Below, in pieces: positions 1-8,626 of a stretch of 64,000 nucleotides of DNA. Location of the stretch: positions 1-64,000 of the forward strand of contig JAKDJD010000005.1 of assembly GCA_030454085.1 (NCBI GenBank). The letters run 5' to 3'. Numbering within the stretch: the first letter of the stretch is position 1; the number at the start of each line of letters is the position of its first letter. A model generated the notes under the pieces. It searched no databases. It saw only the letters and a program-made list of their open reading frames with translations, and was not told the DNA's origin. Source of the stretch: Kocuria sp. (GTDB lineage: Bacteria > Actinomycetota > Actinomycetes > Actinomycetales > Micrococcaceae). The position numbers and the translations under genes are program-made.

Positions 1-108
1 AAACTTGGTACAACATTCAAACAAAGCACACTATTGAGTTCTCAAACAACAAACCTATACTAGGAACTTTCACCTGATAAGATGTCCGCTCCCGCGGTTG
101 CCTGAACA
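1..108 (-). ncRNA. rRNA operon leader (5' pre-16S region)
   Basis: Read on the minus strand, positions 47 to 26 give GTTTGAGAACTCAATAGTGTGC, the strongly conserved element found in the leader of actinobacterial rRNA operons between promoter and 16S gene, where it takes part in antitermination and pre-rRNA processing. It lies downstream of a near-consensus promoter at 109-137. The 16S gene itself is not in the window and should begin beyond position 1. The leader may extend past the left edge. Identification rests on remembered conservation of this element, not on an alignment. Confidence 0.75.
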
Positions 109-137
109 AGTTTACCGGCTGTTCTCCGGCGAGTCAA
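109..137 (-). promoter_or_regulatory. rRNA operon promoter (-35 TTGACT, 17 nt, -10 TAAACT)
   Basis: On the minus strand a -35 box TTGACT (137-132) and a -10 box TAAACT (114-109) are separated by exactly 17 bases. This is close to the sigma-70/SigA consensus and typical of strong rrn promoters. It points left into the conserved rRNA leader. Confidence 0.75.
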
Positions 138-209
138 CTTGACGTTTCCGTCCTGTTCACTCCCTTTGTCACCCCTTCGAGCTGATGCTTTTCAGAGCGA
201 CAATCCACC

Positions 210-238
210 AGCTTAGCTGTTCGTTCCTGACGACGCAA
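210..238 (-). promoter_or_regulatory. possible second upstream rrn promoter
   Basis: On the minus strand TTGCGT (238-233) and TAAGCT (215-210) are again spaced by 17 bases, about 100 bp upstream of the strong rrn promoter. rRNA operons often have tandem promoters, so a P1/P2 arrangement is plausible, but this pair is weaker than the inner one. Apart from these elements and the hairpin at 327-361 I see nothing else in 138-399. Confidence 0.35.
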
Positions 239-326
239 CTCGTTGATCCTGAGATCTTGGTGGAGGTTTGTTGCCACTCCCCGGTCTTGACCAGGTCGCC
301 GTGGCAACTCGCATTACTTTACAGAC

Positions 327-361
327 GCCCACGGGCCCCCGCAACTCGGGAGACCGTGGGC
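327..361 (-). terminator. possible terminator after rlmB
   Basis: An 8-bp GC-rich inverted repeat (GCCCACGG/CCGTGGGC, arms 354-361 and 327-334) lies downstream of the rlmB stop. There is no proper U-tract, so it may be a weak terminator or only a hairpin upstream of the rrn promoters. Confidence 0.35.
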
Positions 362-399
362 TGCGTCACTGCTTATGGAGCGCATCGGAAGGCCGCAGG

Positions 400-1389
400 T
401 CAGGCTCCGCCGGCGCTTTGACGAAGGCGCGAAACGTCGTAGAGCGCAATGCCTGCCGCCAGTGATGCGTTGAGGGATTCCATCGCGGAATCGATGGGGA
501 TGGAGACGATCTGGTCGCACTTCTCCGCCGTGAGGCGTGAAACCCCTTTGCCCTCGGATCCCACGACCACGCACAAGGGTTCCGTCGCCAGCTCGAGGTC
601 AGGCAACTGCACATCGCCGTCGCCGTCGAGCCCAATCACGAATACTCCCTGATCCTTGAGCTTCCCGATGGTCCTGTTGAGGTTGGTCGCCTTGGCCACC
701 GGAATACGTGAAACTGCACCCGCGCTTGTCTTCCACGCGGAAGCCGTCACGCCAGCGGCCCGGCGCTCCGGCACGATCACGGCCTGGCCGGAGAACGCGG
801 ACACGCTCCTGATGATCGCGCCGAGGTTCCTGGGATCTGTAATTCCGTCCAGTGCGACGAAGAGCGGCGGTTGGGCCATCTCCCCTGCGTGCCACTTCTC
901 CAAGATCGTCGAGGTCAAGTCGCCCGCGTCGGGATATTTGTACGGCGGAATCTGCAGGGCAAGCCCCTGGTGGACCGCGCCTTCCGTCAGACGGTCAATC
1001 TCACTCCTCGTGATCTCCAGGGCAGGAATGTCCCGATGCGCCACGGTCGCAAGAATTTCCTTGACCCGATCGTCCTGTTCGATATTGGCCATCACGTAGA
1101 TGTGCTTCGCAGGAATTTCCGTACGCAGAGCTTCGAGTACAGCATTGCGTCCGGTCACGAGCTCTTCGCTGGTCCGTTTTCCGCCCAGTCGCTGCTGGCG
1201 CGGCTGGGCGCCACGCTGCTGGTTGCGGGCAGCGGCTTTCTTGGTCTTGTAGGCCTTGTGGTAAGGCCGGTCTTCGGCCTTCGGTGTGGGTCCCTTGCCT
1301 TCCAGGGACCTACGGCCGTGGCCGCCCGTCCCCTTGAGCGGGGCACGCTTCTTCTTCCGGATCGCTCCGGGTCGATTGTTCTCAGCCAT
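400..1389 (-). CDS. rlmB: 23S rRNA (guanosine-2251-2'-O)-methyltransferase RlmB
   Basis: SpoU/TrmD-fold (SPOUT) methyltransferase of 329 residues that 2'-O-methylates a guanosine in the peptidyl-transferase region of 23S rRNA using S-adenosylmethionine. Residues 1-75 are a Lys/Arg-rich, probably disordered extension, common in actinobacterial homologues. A SpoU substrate-binding domain covers about 76-150. The catalytic domain then shows motif 1 (DPRNLGAIIRS, 185-195), motif 2 (VVVGSEGKGVSR, 274-285) and motif 3 (IPIDSAMESLNAS, 297-309). It lies 28 bp downstream of cysS on the same strand, the usual cysS-rlmB pair, so co-transcription is likely. The next locus to the left is an rRNA operon. 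Confidence 0.93.
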   Translation of the reverse strand: MAENNRPGAIRKKKRAPLKGTGGHGRRSLEGKGPTPKAEDRPYHKAYKTKKAAARNQQRGAQPRQQRLGGKRTSEELVTGRNAVLEALRTEIPAKHIYVMANIEQDDRVKEILATVAHRDIPALEITRSEIDRLTEGAVHQGLALQIPPYKYPDAGDLTSTILEKWHAGEMAQPPLFVALDGITDPRNLGAIIRSVSAFSGQAVIVPERRAAGVTASAWKTSAGAVSRIPVAKATNLNRTIGKLKDQGVFVIGLDGDGDVQLPDLELATEPLCVVVGSEGKGVSRLTAEKCDQIVSIPIDSAMESLNASLAAGIALYDVSRLRQSAGGA

Positions 1390-1417
1390 GGTTTGCCTTT
1401 CTGTACTCGGTCCGGTC

Positions 1418-2836
1418 TCAGACCGTCCAAGTCGAGCCGTCGCCGGAATCCTTCACAGTGATTCCGGCGGCGGTGAGTTCGTCACGGATTTGGTCGGCGC
1501 GCGCCCAGTCCTTCGCGGCACGCGCCTCGGCCCGTTGGGCCAGGAGTGTTCTCATGAGGGAATCGAGCGCGGATCGCTCCGCGCCGGATCCGTTCTGGGG
1601 CTCGAGATCCATCAGAGGTGTCAGGCCCAAGACGTCCGTCATTGCCCTGACCGCGTTCGCTTCGAGCTCGACGTCGTCGGCTCTCCCCTCCGACAGCGCC
1701 GAATTGCCCGCCTTCACACGTTCGTGGAGAACGGCAAGCGCCTGCGGGATGTTGAGGTCGTCGTCCATGGCCTGGCCGAAGGCCTCCGGCACCGCCCCGT
1801 CCGGGGCGCCTCCCCCAGACTTTGCCAGGAAGGACTCAACGCGTTCGACCGCGACCCGCGCTTCATCGAGTGACGTGGGGCGGTAGTCGAGCACAGACCT
1901 GTAGTGAGCCTGACCAAGGTAGTACCTCACGACAAGTGGACGTGCGGTTTCGAGCATCTCCTCCGGGGAAACGGTATTGCCGATGGACTTGGACATCTTG
2001 TCGCCCTCGTAGGTGACGAGACCGTTGTGCAACCAGAAATTCGCAAAGCCGAAGCCGGCCGCGGTCGATTGCGCAAGTTCGTTCTCGTGGTGAGGGAACC
2101 GCAGATCAAGCCCCCCGCCGTGGATGTCGAAACGCTCACCCAGGTATTTGCCGGCCATGGCAGAGCACTCCAGGTGCCACCCCGGGCGGCCCCGTCCCCA
2201 CGGGGAATCCCATGACGCTGTCTGCGGCTCTCCCTCTTTGTGCCCTTTCCACAACGCGAAGTCTCGCGGGTCCCGTTTGCCCCGAGGATCGGCGTCGGGC
2301 GCCGCTTGCATGTCGTCGATATTCTGGCGAGTCAGAGACCCGTACGGGTCCCAAGACCTCACGTCGAAATAAACGTCTCCGGAATCGTCCAGGGCCTGGT
2401 AGGCGTGCCCACGATCGATCAACCGCTGGATGAGTCCGAACATCTCGGTGATATGGCCAGTGGCCCTCGGCTCATACGTCGGGGGCTTGATGCCCAAGGT
2501 GTCGTAGGCCGAGGAGAAAACGCGTTCGAATCGATAGGCCAGGGCCCACCATTCCTCCTCGGGGTAATTTCCGCAGTACCCCTGTTCGAAACTGGCCTCA
2601 GAATTGGCCAGAATCTTGTCATCGATGTCGGTCACGTTGCGAACGGTGGTGACCTTGTAGCCGCGATAGCGCAACCAGTTGCTGAGCTGGTCGAAAACGA
2701 GAGCAGACCTGATGTGCCCGATGTGGGGCATCCCCTGGACGGTCGCTCCGCAGTAATAGAGGCGGGCCTCCCCGGGATTCACCGGTTCGAAATCTCGGAC
2801 AGTGGCAGTATCTGTACTGTAAAAACGCAAGCTCAC
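1418..2836 (-). CDS. cysS: Cysteinyl-tRNA synthetase
   Basis: Class I aminoacyl-tRNA synthetase of 472 residues that charges tRNA-Cys with cysteine. The ATP-binding HIGH motif is at 38-41 and KMSKS at 280-284. Zinc ligands expected for CysRS are visible (Cys29, Cys224, His249 and Glu253 region). The C-terminal helical tRNA-binding domain is present, and the length is normal for CysRS. This and the rlmB linkage argue against the shorter paralogue MshC of mycothiol synthesis. In many relatives ispD/ispF genes sit between carD and cysS; here only a 234-bp gap with the carD terminator separates them. Confidence 0.94.
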   Translation of the reverse strand: MSLRFYSTDTATVRDFEPVNPGEARLYYCGATVQGMPHIGHIRSALVFDQLSNWLRYRGYKVTTVRNVTDIDDKILANSEASFEQGYCGNYPEEEWWALAYRFERVFSSAYDTLGIKPPTYEPRATGHITEMFGLIQRLIDRGHAYQALDDSGDVYFDVRSWDPYGSLTRQNIDDMQAAPDADPRGKRDPRDFALWKGHKEGEPQTASWDSPWGRGRPGWHLECSAMAGKYLGERFDIHGGGLDLRFPHHENELAQSTAAGFGFANFWLHNGLVTYEGDKMSKSIGNTVSPEEMLETARPLVVRYYLGQAHYRSVLDYRPTSLDEARVAVERVESFLAKSGGGAPDGAVPEAFGQAMDDDLNIPQALAVLHERVKAGNSALSEGRADDVELEANAVRAMTDVLGLTPLMDLEPQNGSGAERSALDSLMRTLLAQRAEARAAKDWARADQIRDELTAAGITVKDSGDGSTWTV

Positions 2837-2961
2837 GGGGCAATTCTAGCGGCGATGTCCAGCGGCGGTGTCCAACAGCCAGGCCCCACACTTCGTGGCG
2901 CACGGTCCATTGCCGCGGGACAATTCTTCAGGCGGCTCGGCGGGCCGCGGGTAGCGGACGC

Positions 2962-3005
2962 CTTAAACAACAAAAGCGCGTCCCTCCCGAACGGAGGAAC
3001 GCGCG
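2962..3005 (-). terminator. Rho-independent terminator after carD
   Basis: On the minus strand GCGCGTTCCTCC pairs with GGAGGGACGCGC around a short loop (3004-2976) and is followed by TTTTGTTGTTT. It is a strong intrinsic terminator about 65 bp after the carD stop. It separates carD from cysS, so cysS probably has its own promoter in the remaining gap. Confidence 0.85.
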
Positions 3006-3070
3006 ATCGTCGTCTTCAATGACGCCGCGGCCCACGCAAACCCGGCGAACCGGGCGCCTGGTGGACGAAT

Positions 3071-3553
3071 TCAGTGCTCCAGAATCTTGTCGAGCTCCGT
3101 CTCCGCGGCTTCCTCGTCAATATCTCTGGCCAGTGCCACCTCGGACGAGAGAATCTGCCGTGCCTTGGACAGCATGCGCTTCTCCCCCGCGGAAAGACCC
3201 TTGACCTGTTCGCGCCGCCAGAGGTCGCGGACGACCTCGGCGACCTTGAGGACATCCCCCGAGGCCAACTTCTCCGAGTTCGCTTTGAACCTGCGGGACC
3301 AGTTGCTGGCCTCCTCGACATCCTCGGCCTGAAGTACGTTGATGACCTCCTGGAGGCCGTTCTCATCAACGACGTCCCTCACGCCCACCATGTCGACGTT
3401 GTCCGCCGGAACCTCAATCGTCAGATCCCCCTGGGCGACCTGGAGCTTGAGATACATTTTTTCTTCGCCCTTGACTATGCGAGTCTTGATCTCTTCGATC
3501 GTCGCAGCGCCGTGGTGAGGGTAAACGACGGTTTCGCCAACCTCAAAAAGCAT
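3071..3553 (-). CDS. carD: CarD-family RNA polymerase-binding regulator
   Basis: A 160-residue CarD/CdnL protein. In mycobacteria it binds the RNA polymerase beta subunit and stabilises open complexes, especially at rRNA promoters. Residues 1-60 form the Tudor-like RNAP-interaction domain ([20 protein letters not shown] near the start). The helical C-terminal DNA-binding part contains the conserved tryptophan in NWSRRFKAN near residue 85. It is monocistronic with its own terminator. A TAAACT -10-like box lies at 3581-3586 on the minus strand, about 28 bp upstream of the start. Its position close to an rRNA operon is noteworthy given its known function. Confidence 0.92.
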   Translation of the reverse strand: MLFEVGETVVYPHHGAATIEEIKTRIVKGEEKMYLKLQVAQGDLTIEVPADNVDMVGVRDVVDENGLQEVINVLQAEDVEEASNWSRRFKANSEKLASGDVLKVAEVVRDLWRREQVKGLSAGEKRMLSKARQILSSEVALARDIDEEAAETELDKILEH

Positions 3554-3855
3554 ATGGATGAACCCCTTTCAGCCAACCCAGTTTACCACGGCCCATTTAC
3601 ACCAGGGACCGATGAGTTTCCTACAATGAAGCGCAGGAAAACATGAGGTATTCGCCACCAGTTGCGGATCGCTCGGAGCGAGAATTCGGGGATACGGGAC
3701 CCGTGCGCCGCCCTGCCAGAGATCGGGACGATCGCCACGGGAGCCGTTGCAGACGAAGCGTCCACAAAACACGCTAAACTGACCAGGGAATGAGTCCGCG
3801 ACGCTTCAGACAAGGGCGCCGCTCGATCCTCGCATCACCACACAAGGAGTGAGAC

Positions 3856-4368
3856 GTGAAGTCTTTCGGTCGCCAGAACGTCAAGCGCGCTGGAGCAACG
3901 GCAGCCATCGCAGTCGCGGTTCTGTCCGCCACCGCCGGTTGCGGCTACATTCACGAACAGCCCACCACGATCCACTACGCCGCGTCGGACGGCGTCCACG
4001 CGGACGTGGCCGATGCGGAATTCCGCAACCTGATGGTGATCGCCAAGGACAAGAATTCCGCCGGACGTCTGCTGGGCACGATCATCAATTCCTCGGACAA
4101 GGAAATGAACGTCACCATCGACACCGGTGACGCCACGGCCTCCGTCAAGGTTCCTGCCGACGGCAAGGTTCAGCTCGAGAAGCAGGAAACTCTCCTTAAC
4201 CCCGTGGGCAAGGCCCCGGGCGAAACCCTGGAAGACACCAAGCTCTCCGTCGGACCCCAGAGCACCACCTCCAATGTTCCCGTGCTTGACGGGACCATGG
4301 AGGAATACCAGCAGTACATGCCCAACCTGGCGGATACGCAGCCCTCGAACGGATCCTCACCTAGCTAG
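3856..4368 (+). CDS. Predicted lipoprotein of unknown function
   Basis: A 170-residue exported protein. A basic N-terminus and hydrophobic segment lead to a lipobox (LSATAGC) with the acylated cysteine at residue 29. The mature part is about 140 residues, hydrophilic and probably beta-rich, with a disordered Ser/Pro/Asn tail. It has features of a copper-chaperone-like or immunoglobulin-like lipoprotein domain (conserved spacing in TIINSSDKEMNVTI and VPADGKVQL), but I cannot assign a family. A plausible RBS (AAGGAG, 3843-3848) precedes the ATG, and a TAAACT box lies at 3774-3779. It converges on regX3 and shares a bidirectional terminator with it. The 300-bp gap upstream (3554-3855) holds the carD and lipoprotein promoters only. 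Confidence 0.75.
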   Translation: MKSFGRQNVKRAGATAAIAVAVLSATAGCGYIHEQPTTIHYAASDGVHADVADAEFRNLMVIAKDKNSAGRLLGTIINSSDKEMNVTIDTGDATASVKVPADGKVQLEKQETLLNPVGKAPGETLEDTKLSVGPQSTTSNVPVLDGTMEEYQQYMPNLADTQPSNGSSPS

Positions 4369-4452
4369 GAGTCCTCGAGCTCCGGCTCCTGCGGCCCCGA
4401 GAACCGGGCTCAGCCCGCCGGGTCCGAGCCCGGCGGAAGACGTACACACACG

Positions 4453-4490
4453 CGAAGGCTCCCTGCCGAATCATCGGCGGGGAGCCTTCG
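4453..4490. terminator. bidirectional terminator between lipoprotein gene and regX3
   Basis: A long inverted repeat (CGAAGGCTCCC / GGGAGCCTTCG with an extended GC-rich inner stem) sits between the convergent ends of the lipoprotein gene and regX3. The sequence TGCATTT follows on the plus side. Confidence 0.8.
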
Positions 4491-4512
4491 TGCATTTCGG
4501 CCCGGGTCCGGC

Positions 4513-5193
4513 CTAGGGCTCGAATTTGTAGCCGAGACCGCGGACCGTCACCAAGTACCTCGGGTGTGAGGGATCCGGCTCGATCTTGGACCGGAGTCGT
4601 TTGATATGGACGTCCAACGTCTTGGTGTCCCCCACGTAGTCGCTGCCCCACACGCGGTCGATGAGCTGCCCGCGGGTCAGCACGCGGCCCGCATTCCTCA
4701 GCAACATTTCGAGCAGTTCGAACTCCTTGAGCGGCATGGCCTTCTGCGATCCGTTGACGCTCACCACGTGGCGTTCGATGTCCATCCGGACCGGGCCGCC
4801 TTCAACGGTCGACGTCACGAGCTCCTCGGTCTCCGTCTGGCGTCTCAGCACGGCACGAACCCGGGCCACGAGTTCTCGCGACGAATACGGTTTCGTCACG
4901 TAATCGTCTGCGCCGAGCTCCAGGCCGAGGACCTTGTCGATCTCCGTGTCCTTCGCGGTCAGCATGATGATCGGGACATGGGATCGCTGCCGCAACTGCT
5001 TGCAGACCTCTGTTCCGGATTGCCCCGGAAGCATCAGGTCCAGCAGAACGAGGTCTGCTCCGGCTCGATCGAACTCCGCGACCGCGTCCAGACCGTTGTC
5101 GATCACCGTGACCTCGAACCCTTCACGTCCCAACAAGAACGCCAGCGGCTCGCTGAGAGCCTCCTCGTCCTCGATAACCAAGAGTCGAGTCAT
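4513..5193 (-). CDS. regX3: Phosphate-responsive response regulator RegX3 (OmpR/PhoB family)
   Basis: A 226-residue response regulator. The receiver domain covers about 1-115 with acidic pocket Glu8-Asp9 and phospho-acceptor Asp52 in LVLLDLMLPG. The C-terminal winged-helix DNA-binding domain covers about 130-225 (RGQLIDRVWG, DVHIKRLRSKIE, VRGLGYKF). Its start overlaps the senX3 stop by ATGA, so the two are translationally coupled. The pair is divergent from phoU, the arrangement seen across Actinobacteria, where SenX3-RegX3 activates phosphate-starvation genes. A PHO-box-like direct repeat lies in the senX3-phoU intergenic region. Confidence 0.92.
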   Translation of the reverse strand: MTRLLVIEDEEALSEPLAFLLGREGFEVTVIDNGLDAVAEFDRAGADLVLLDLMLPGQSGTEVCKQLRQRSHVPIIMLTAKDTEIDKVLGLELGADDYVTKPYSSRELVARVRAVLRRQTETEELVTSTVEGGPVRMDIERHVVSVNGSQKAMPLKEFELLEMLLRNAGRVLTRGQLIDRVWGSDYVGDTKTLDVHIKRLRSKIEPDPSHPRYLVTVRGLGYKFEP

Positions 5194-6470
5194 GCTTGAG
5201 TATCCTCCTCGTCAAGACCGGATCCAGCCGGTCTGCTCTTCTCCGCGGGCCCCGCGGGGGCGTCGTCCACCGCCGTGATGGAAACGGGTTCCTGGTCCCG
5301 AATCGGCGCAGGCTCCGATTCGCTGTCCCGAAGGTCTTTTTCGGTTGCTTCGTCCAACTCGGGAAGACTCACCGTGAAGGTTGATCCTTGCCCCGGAGTG
5401 GACCACAAGGAAATCTCGCCGCCATGCTGTGCCATAACGTGTTTCACGATGGACAGCCCAAGCCCGGTTCCACCGGTCTGGCGCGAACGCGCGGCGTCGA
5501 CGCGATAGAACCGCTCAAAGATCCGGTCCTGCTCGTCATTCGGGATCCCCGGCCCCTGGTCCTTGACCGAGACCAAGGCGGTGCCCTTCTTGGATTTGAT
5601 GCCGACGCCGATCCTGGTGTTCTCCGGCGAATACCGAATCGCGTTGTCGATCAGGTTGCGCAACGCAGTCATCAGCAACTCGGGGTCCCCATGGACCGGA
5701 CGGGTGGCCGTGCCGCCGACGCGGATCGATATGTTCTTGTTCTCTGCGGCCAACTTGTTGCGATCCGCTGCCTCGTGCACCAGCTGATTGAGATCGATGA
5801 TCGTCCCTTTCTGGACGATGTCGGTTCCCTGCAGCCTCGAGAGTTCGATGATGTCGTGCACGAGGGCGGTCAGACGAGCCGATTCCTTGTGGAGCCTCCG
5901 GGTGAAGTGCCGCACCGCTTCCGGATCCTCCGAAGAACCTTCGATCGCCTCGGCCAGCAGACGGACAGCCCCCACCGGAGTCTTCAGTTCGTGAGAAACG
6001 TTGGCGACGAAATCCGTGCGGATGGCTTGTGCCCGTGTGATCTCAGTCCGGTCGTCGGCCAGCATGAGGATGTATTCGTCGGCCACGGGGGCGATGCGCA
6101 CATTGAGCACGAGTACGCCGCGCCCCATCGGTCCGCGAGATATTTCCACGGTCTTCTCGACGATGACGCCGTCCCGACGAACCTGTCTGATCAGGTCCAA
6201 GAGTTCCGACTGCGCCACGCTGTGGCCTCTGACGAGTCCATAGGCATAGGATCCCTGGGACGCCCGCACGACTCCGTCGACGGCGTCGACCAAAACGTAT
6301 GCCTGCCCGACGACGGCCAGCACCTGGGCCGCACCATCGTTGATGGTGGGCTCATCCACAACGGCCCATTCGGCGCGCTGACGGTCGCTCCTGCGCAGGG
6401 CGAAGTGACTCACCACGCCGAGCGCCAAACCAATCAGACCCCACATGAAGGCCATAGCCACAGAACTCAC
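5190..6470 (-). CDS. senX3: Sensor histidine kinase SenX3
   Basis: A 426-residue membrane kinase partner of RegX3. One N-terminal membrane segment (about residues 5-25) is followed by a PAS-like region (about 45-145). The dimerisation/phosphoacceptor domain has His160 in FVANVSHELKTP. The ATPase domain shows the N box (NLIDNAIRYSP), G1 (DQGPGIPNDEQDRIFERFYR) and G2 (GGTGLGLSIVKHV). There is no periplasmic sensor loop, which fits the known model in which SenX3 is controlled through PhoU and the Pst transporter. A disordered acidic tail of about 45 residues follows the kinase core. Confidence 0.92.
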   Translation of the reverse strand: MSSVAMAFMWGLIGLALGVVSHFALRRSDRQRAEWAVVDEPTINDGAAQVLAVVGQAYVLVDAVDGVVRASQGSYAYGLVRGHSVAQSELLDLIRQVRRDGVIVEKTVEISRGPMGRGVLVLNVRIAPVADEYILMLADDRTEITRAQAIRTDFVANVSHELKTPVGAVRLLAEAIEGSSEDPEAVRHFTRRLHKESARLTALVHDIIELSRLQGTDIVQKGTIIDLNQLVHEAADRNKLAAENKNISIRVGGTATRPVHGDPELLMTALRNLIDNAIRYSPENTRIGVGIKSKKGTALVSVKDQGPGIPNDEQDRIFERFYRVDAARSRQTGGTGLGLSIVKHVMAQHGGEISLWSTPGQGSTFTVSLPELDEATEKDLRDSESEPAPIRDQEPVSITAVDDAPAGPAEKSRPAGSGLDEEDTQA

Positions 6471-6517
6471 CCTTACAGCTTAGGCACACTTGGGCCATCG
6501 ACACCGCTCGGACCATG

Positions 6518-6550
6518 GTTCACATCGGTGGGTTCAACTAAGGTTCATCC
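6518..6550 (+). promoter_or_regulatory. PHO-box-like direct repeats
   Basis: Three GTTCA repeats occur at 6518-6522, 6532-6536 and 6543-6547, the last two with an 11-bp period (GGTTCAACTAAGGTTCATCC). This matches the GTTCAYC-type direct repeats bound by PhoP in Streptomyces and RegX3 in mycobacteria. They lie between the divergent senX3 and phoU genes, so autoregulation of both by RegX3 is the simplest reading. Confidence 0.6.
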
Positions 6551-6627
6551 AAGGCCGGCACTGCGTTTACGCGAGATGGCCAGACTCGACAGGTAGATAC
6601 GCGTTGTCAGGAAAGGACCGTTTCATC

Positions 6628-7293
6628 GTGCGCAAAGTATTTCAGGCCGAGCTCCAGCAGGTGGGCGACGACCTCGTCGAGATCGCGAATCTCGTTGAAA
6701 CGGCCTTCGACCGAGCGTCAGACTCATTGCTGAACGCGGACATTCAGGAAGCCGAGCAGGTCATTTCCGACGACGCCCGCATCGACTTCCTCCAGAACCA
6801 GCTCGACGAGCGTTCGATCGACCTCCTGGCGTTGCAAGGACCCGTGGCATCCGACCTTCGCATGATCGTGGGCGCGCTCCGTATGAGCGCTTCCCTGGAA
6901 CGTGCGGGCGACCTCGCCCGTCACCTCGCTCAGGTGACCCGGTTGCGATACCCGGAGACTTCAGTTCCCGAGGACCTCGTGCCGACGTTCCAAGAAATCA
7001 TCGATCACGACAAAGCGATCATCAACAACGTCATCCACCTTCTCGAGACGCGGGAACTGGCCTACGCGGACGAGATCTATGCCGCCAAGGGGCGCATCAA
7101 CGTGCTCCACGAGTCCGTTTTTGCTCACATCGCCGAAGCCGACTGGGGGTCCGACGCCCAGACGACCATCGACATGACGCTCGTTTCCCGTTACATGGAG
7201 CGTTTCGGCGACCACGGGGTCTCCGTGGCCCGAAAGGTCACTTACCTCGTGACCGGCGAATGGGACTCCGCGCCCACGGCAAGCCACTCGTAA
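6628..7293 (+). CDS. phoU: Phosphate signalling protein PhoU
   Basis: A 221-residue, all-helical PhoU protein with two copies of the three-helix PhoU domain. It links the Pst phosphate transporter to the SenX3-RegX3 kinase system and represses signalling when phosphate is plentiful. The family start RKVFQAELQQVGDDLVEIA follows the GTG at 6628, which is preceded by AGGAAAGGA (6609-6617). An in-frame extension back to 6490 has no homology-like sequence and overlaps the PHO-box repeats, so I reject it. Metal-binding motifs of the family are seen (ERAGDLARH and ERFGDHG). Confidence 0.93.
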   Translation: MRKVFQAELQQVGDDLVEIANLVETAFDRASDSLLNADIQEAEQVISDDARIDFLQNQLDERSIDLLALQGPVASDLRMIVGALRMSASLERAGDLARHLAQVTRLRYPETSVPEDLVPTFQEIIDHDKAIINNVIHLLETRELAYADEIYAAKGRINVLHESVFAHIAEADWGSDAQTTIDMTLVSRYMERFGDHGVSVARKVTYLVTGEWDSAPTASHS

Positions 7294-7360
7294 CCCACAC
7301 CATGTGCCCGGACCGCATGGTCCGGGCCGGGGTCGCGCTCGGCGCCGGACGCGCCCCGAC

Positions 7361-7406
7361 ACACACCAGCCGCCCGACCATGGTTTTGGCCGGGCGGCTG
7401 GTGTGT
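7361..7406. terminator. bidirectional terminator between phoU and gpmA
   Basis: A perfect 16-bp inverted repeat (ACACACCAGCCGCCCG, 7361-7376, against 7391-7406) sits between the convergent phoU and gpmA genes, followed by ACTTGTT on the plus side. Confidence 0.85.
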
Positions 7407-7423
7407 ACTTGTTGGGGTGCGGG

Positions 7424-8179
7424 CTACTTCTTGCCCTGGTTCGCAACGGCCTGGATCGCGTCCGCGGCCGCGTCCGGATCCAGGTACTCACCGGGCTTGA
7501 CCGGCTTGTAGTTCTCATCGAGCTCGTAATAGAGCGGAATTCCGGTCGGGATGTTCAGGCCGGAGATATCCTCATCCGCAATACCGTCCAGGTGCTTGAC
7601 CAATGCCCGCAAGGAATTGCCGTGTGCGGCGACCAAGACCGTCTTGCCCGTCGCAAGATCCGGTTTGACCCCCTCGTGCCAGTAGGGAAGCATCCGCTCA
7701 AGAACATCCTTGAGGCACTCGGTCCGGGGAGCATCTTCGACGTCCGCATACCGCGGATCATGTGCCTGGGAGAATTCGGAGTCGTCGTCCAGGGGCGGCG
7801 GCGGAACATCGTAGGAACGACGCCACTGCATGAACTGTTCCTCGCCGTACTTCTCCCGGACCTCTGCCTTGTCCTTGCCCTGAAGGTCGCCGTAGTGACG
7901 CTCGTTGAGACGCCAGTTCCGCTTGACCGGGATCCACAGCCTATCGGCCTCGTCCAACGCGAGGTTCGCTGTGTTCATGGCACGACGCAACAAGGACGTG
8001 TGTACGACGTCCGGAAGGATGCCACGCTCCTTGAGCAGTGCACCACCACGGGCGGCTTCCTCCCGCCCTTGATCGGACAGGGGCACATCGACCCAGCCGG
8101 TGAACAGGTTCTCTTTGTTCCATTCGCTCTGCCCGTGACGCAGCAGAACAATTTTGTACGTTTCAGCCATGTCCCCCAT
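7424..8179 (-). CDS. gpmA: 2,3-bisphosphoglycerate-dependent phosphoglycerate mutase
   Basis: Glycolytic/gluconeogenic enzyme that interconverts 3- and 2-phosphoglycerate through a phosphohistidine. The catalytic motif [10 protein letters not shown] lies near the N-terminus, with the substrate loop [12 protein letters not shown], the ERHYG motif ([13 protein letters not shown]) and the second catalytic histidine in [11 protein letters not shown] chose the ATG at 8179 because GGAAAG stands 7 bases before it. The ATG at 8170 and the GTG at 8197 are alternatives in the same frame. Length (about 251 residues) is normal for the family. Confidence 0.92.
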   Translation of the reverse strand: MGDMAETYKIVLLRHGQSEWNKENLFTGWVDVPLSDQGREEAARGGALLKERGILPDVVHTSLLRRAMNTANLALDEADRLWIPVKRNWRLNERHYGDLQGKDKAEVREKYGEEQFMQWRRSYDVPPPPLDDDSEFSQAHDPRYADVEDAPRTECLKDVLERMLPYWHEGVKPDLATGKTVLVAAHGNSLRALVKHLDGIADEDISGLNIPTGIPLYYELDENYKPVKPGEYLDPDAAADAIQAVANQGKK

Positions 8180-8218
8180 TGTTCCACTTTCCGGCACGTC
8201 ATCGGGAGGAGAACCACA

Positions 8219-8253
8219 GGAAATAAAAGTGCCCCGGGCGAACCCGGGGCACT
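8219..8253 (-). terminator. Rho-independent terminator after the DUF2516 gene
   Basis: On the minus strand AGTGCCCCGGG and CCCGGGGCACT (arms 8253-8243 and 8238-8228) form an 11-bp stem followed by TTTTATTTCC. It ends the two-gene unit of the PLP enzyme and DUF2516. Confidence 0.85.
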
Positions 8254-8305
8254 GTTCGTTGTGCGTTCGTCATCGCGCTGGCCGGTGAGGGTCCTCCGGA
8301 AGGAG

Positions 8306-8617
8306 CTATTTCCTGGTGCGGACCGCCGGACGGACGTCGGCCAGGAATACACCCACCGCCGATGCGGCGATCAATTGAAGGAACAGGCTCGAGGAGCCGC
8401 CGCGCAGGGCGCCGAGCATGGATATCACGGCCGCCAGCAAGCAGGCTCCCGTGACCAGGACCCAGAACTTCTTCGTGCGTTTGAACGAGTACTGGTAGGC
8501 GTGGTCGCTCGCCCCGAGCGCTGAGACGAAGGCCCACATCGCGAGTAGGAAGAGGATCAGCCCGAGCGCAAGATCGATGATTCGTTCCAGGGCCATCGTG
8601 ATGGTCAAGATCTCCAT
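8306..8617 (-). CDS. DUF2516 family small membrane protein
   Basis: A 103-residue membrane protein matching the actinobacterial DUF2516 family as I remember it. It has a hydrophobic N-terminal segment (about 12-33), a basic loop (YSFKRTKKFW) and two further hydrophobic segments (about 51-67 and 76-92). Function is unknown. It lies 9 bp after the PLP enzyme on the same strand and shares its terminator. An internal ATG (MALERI, 7 codons in) is a possible alternative start. Confidence 0.75.
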   Translation of the reverse strand: MEILTITMALERIIDLALGLILFLLAMWAFVSALGASDHAYQYSFKRTKKFWVLVTGACLLAAVISMLGALRGGSSSLFLQLIAASAVGVFLADVRPAVRTRK

Positions 8618-8626
8618 GCGTTCACC

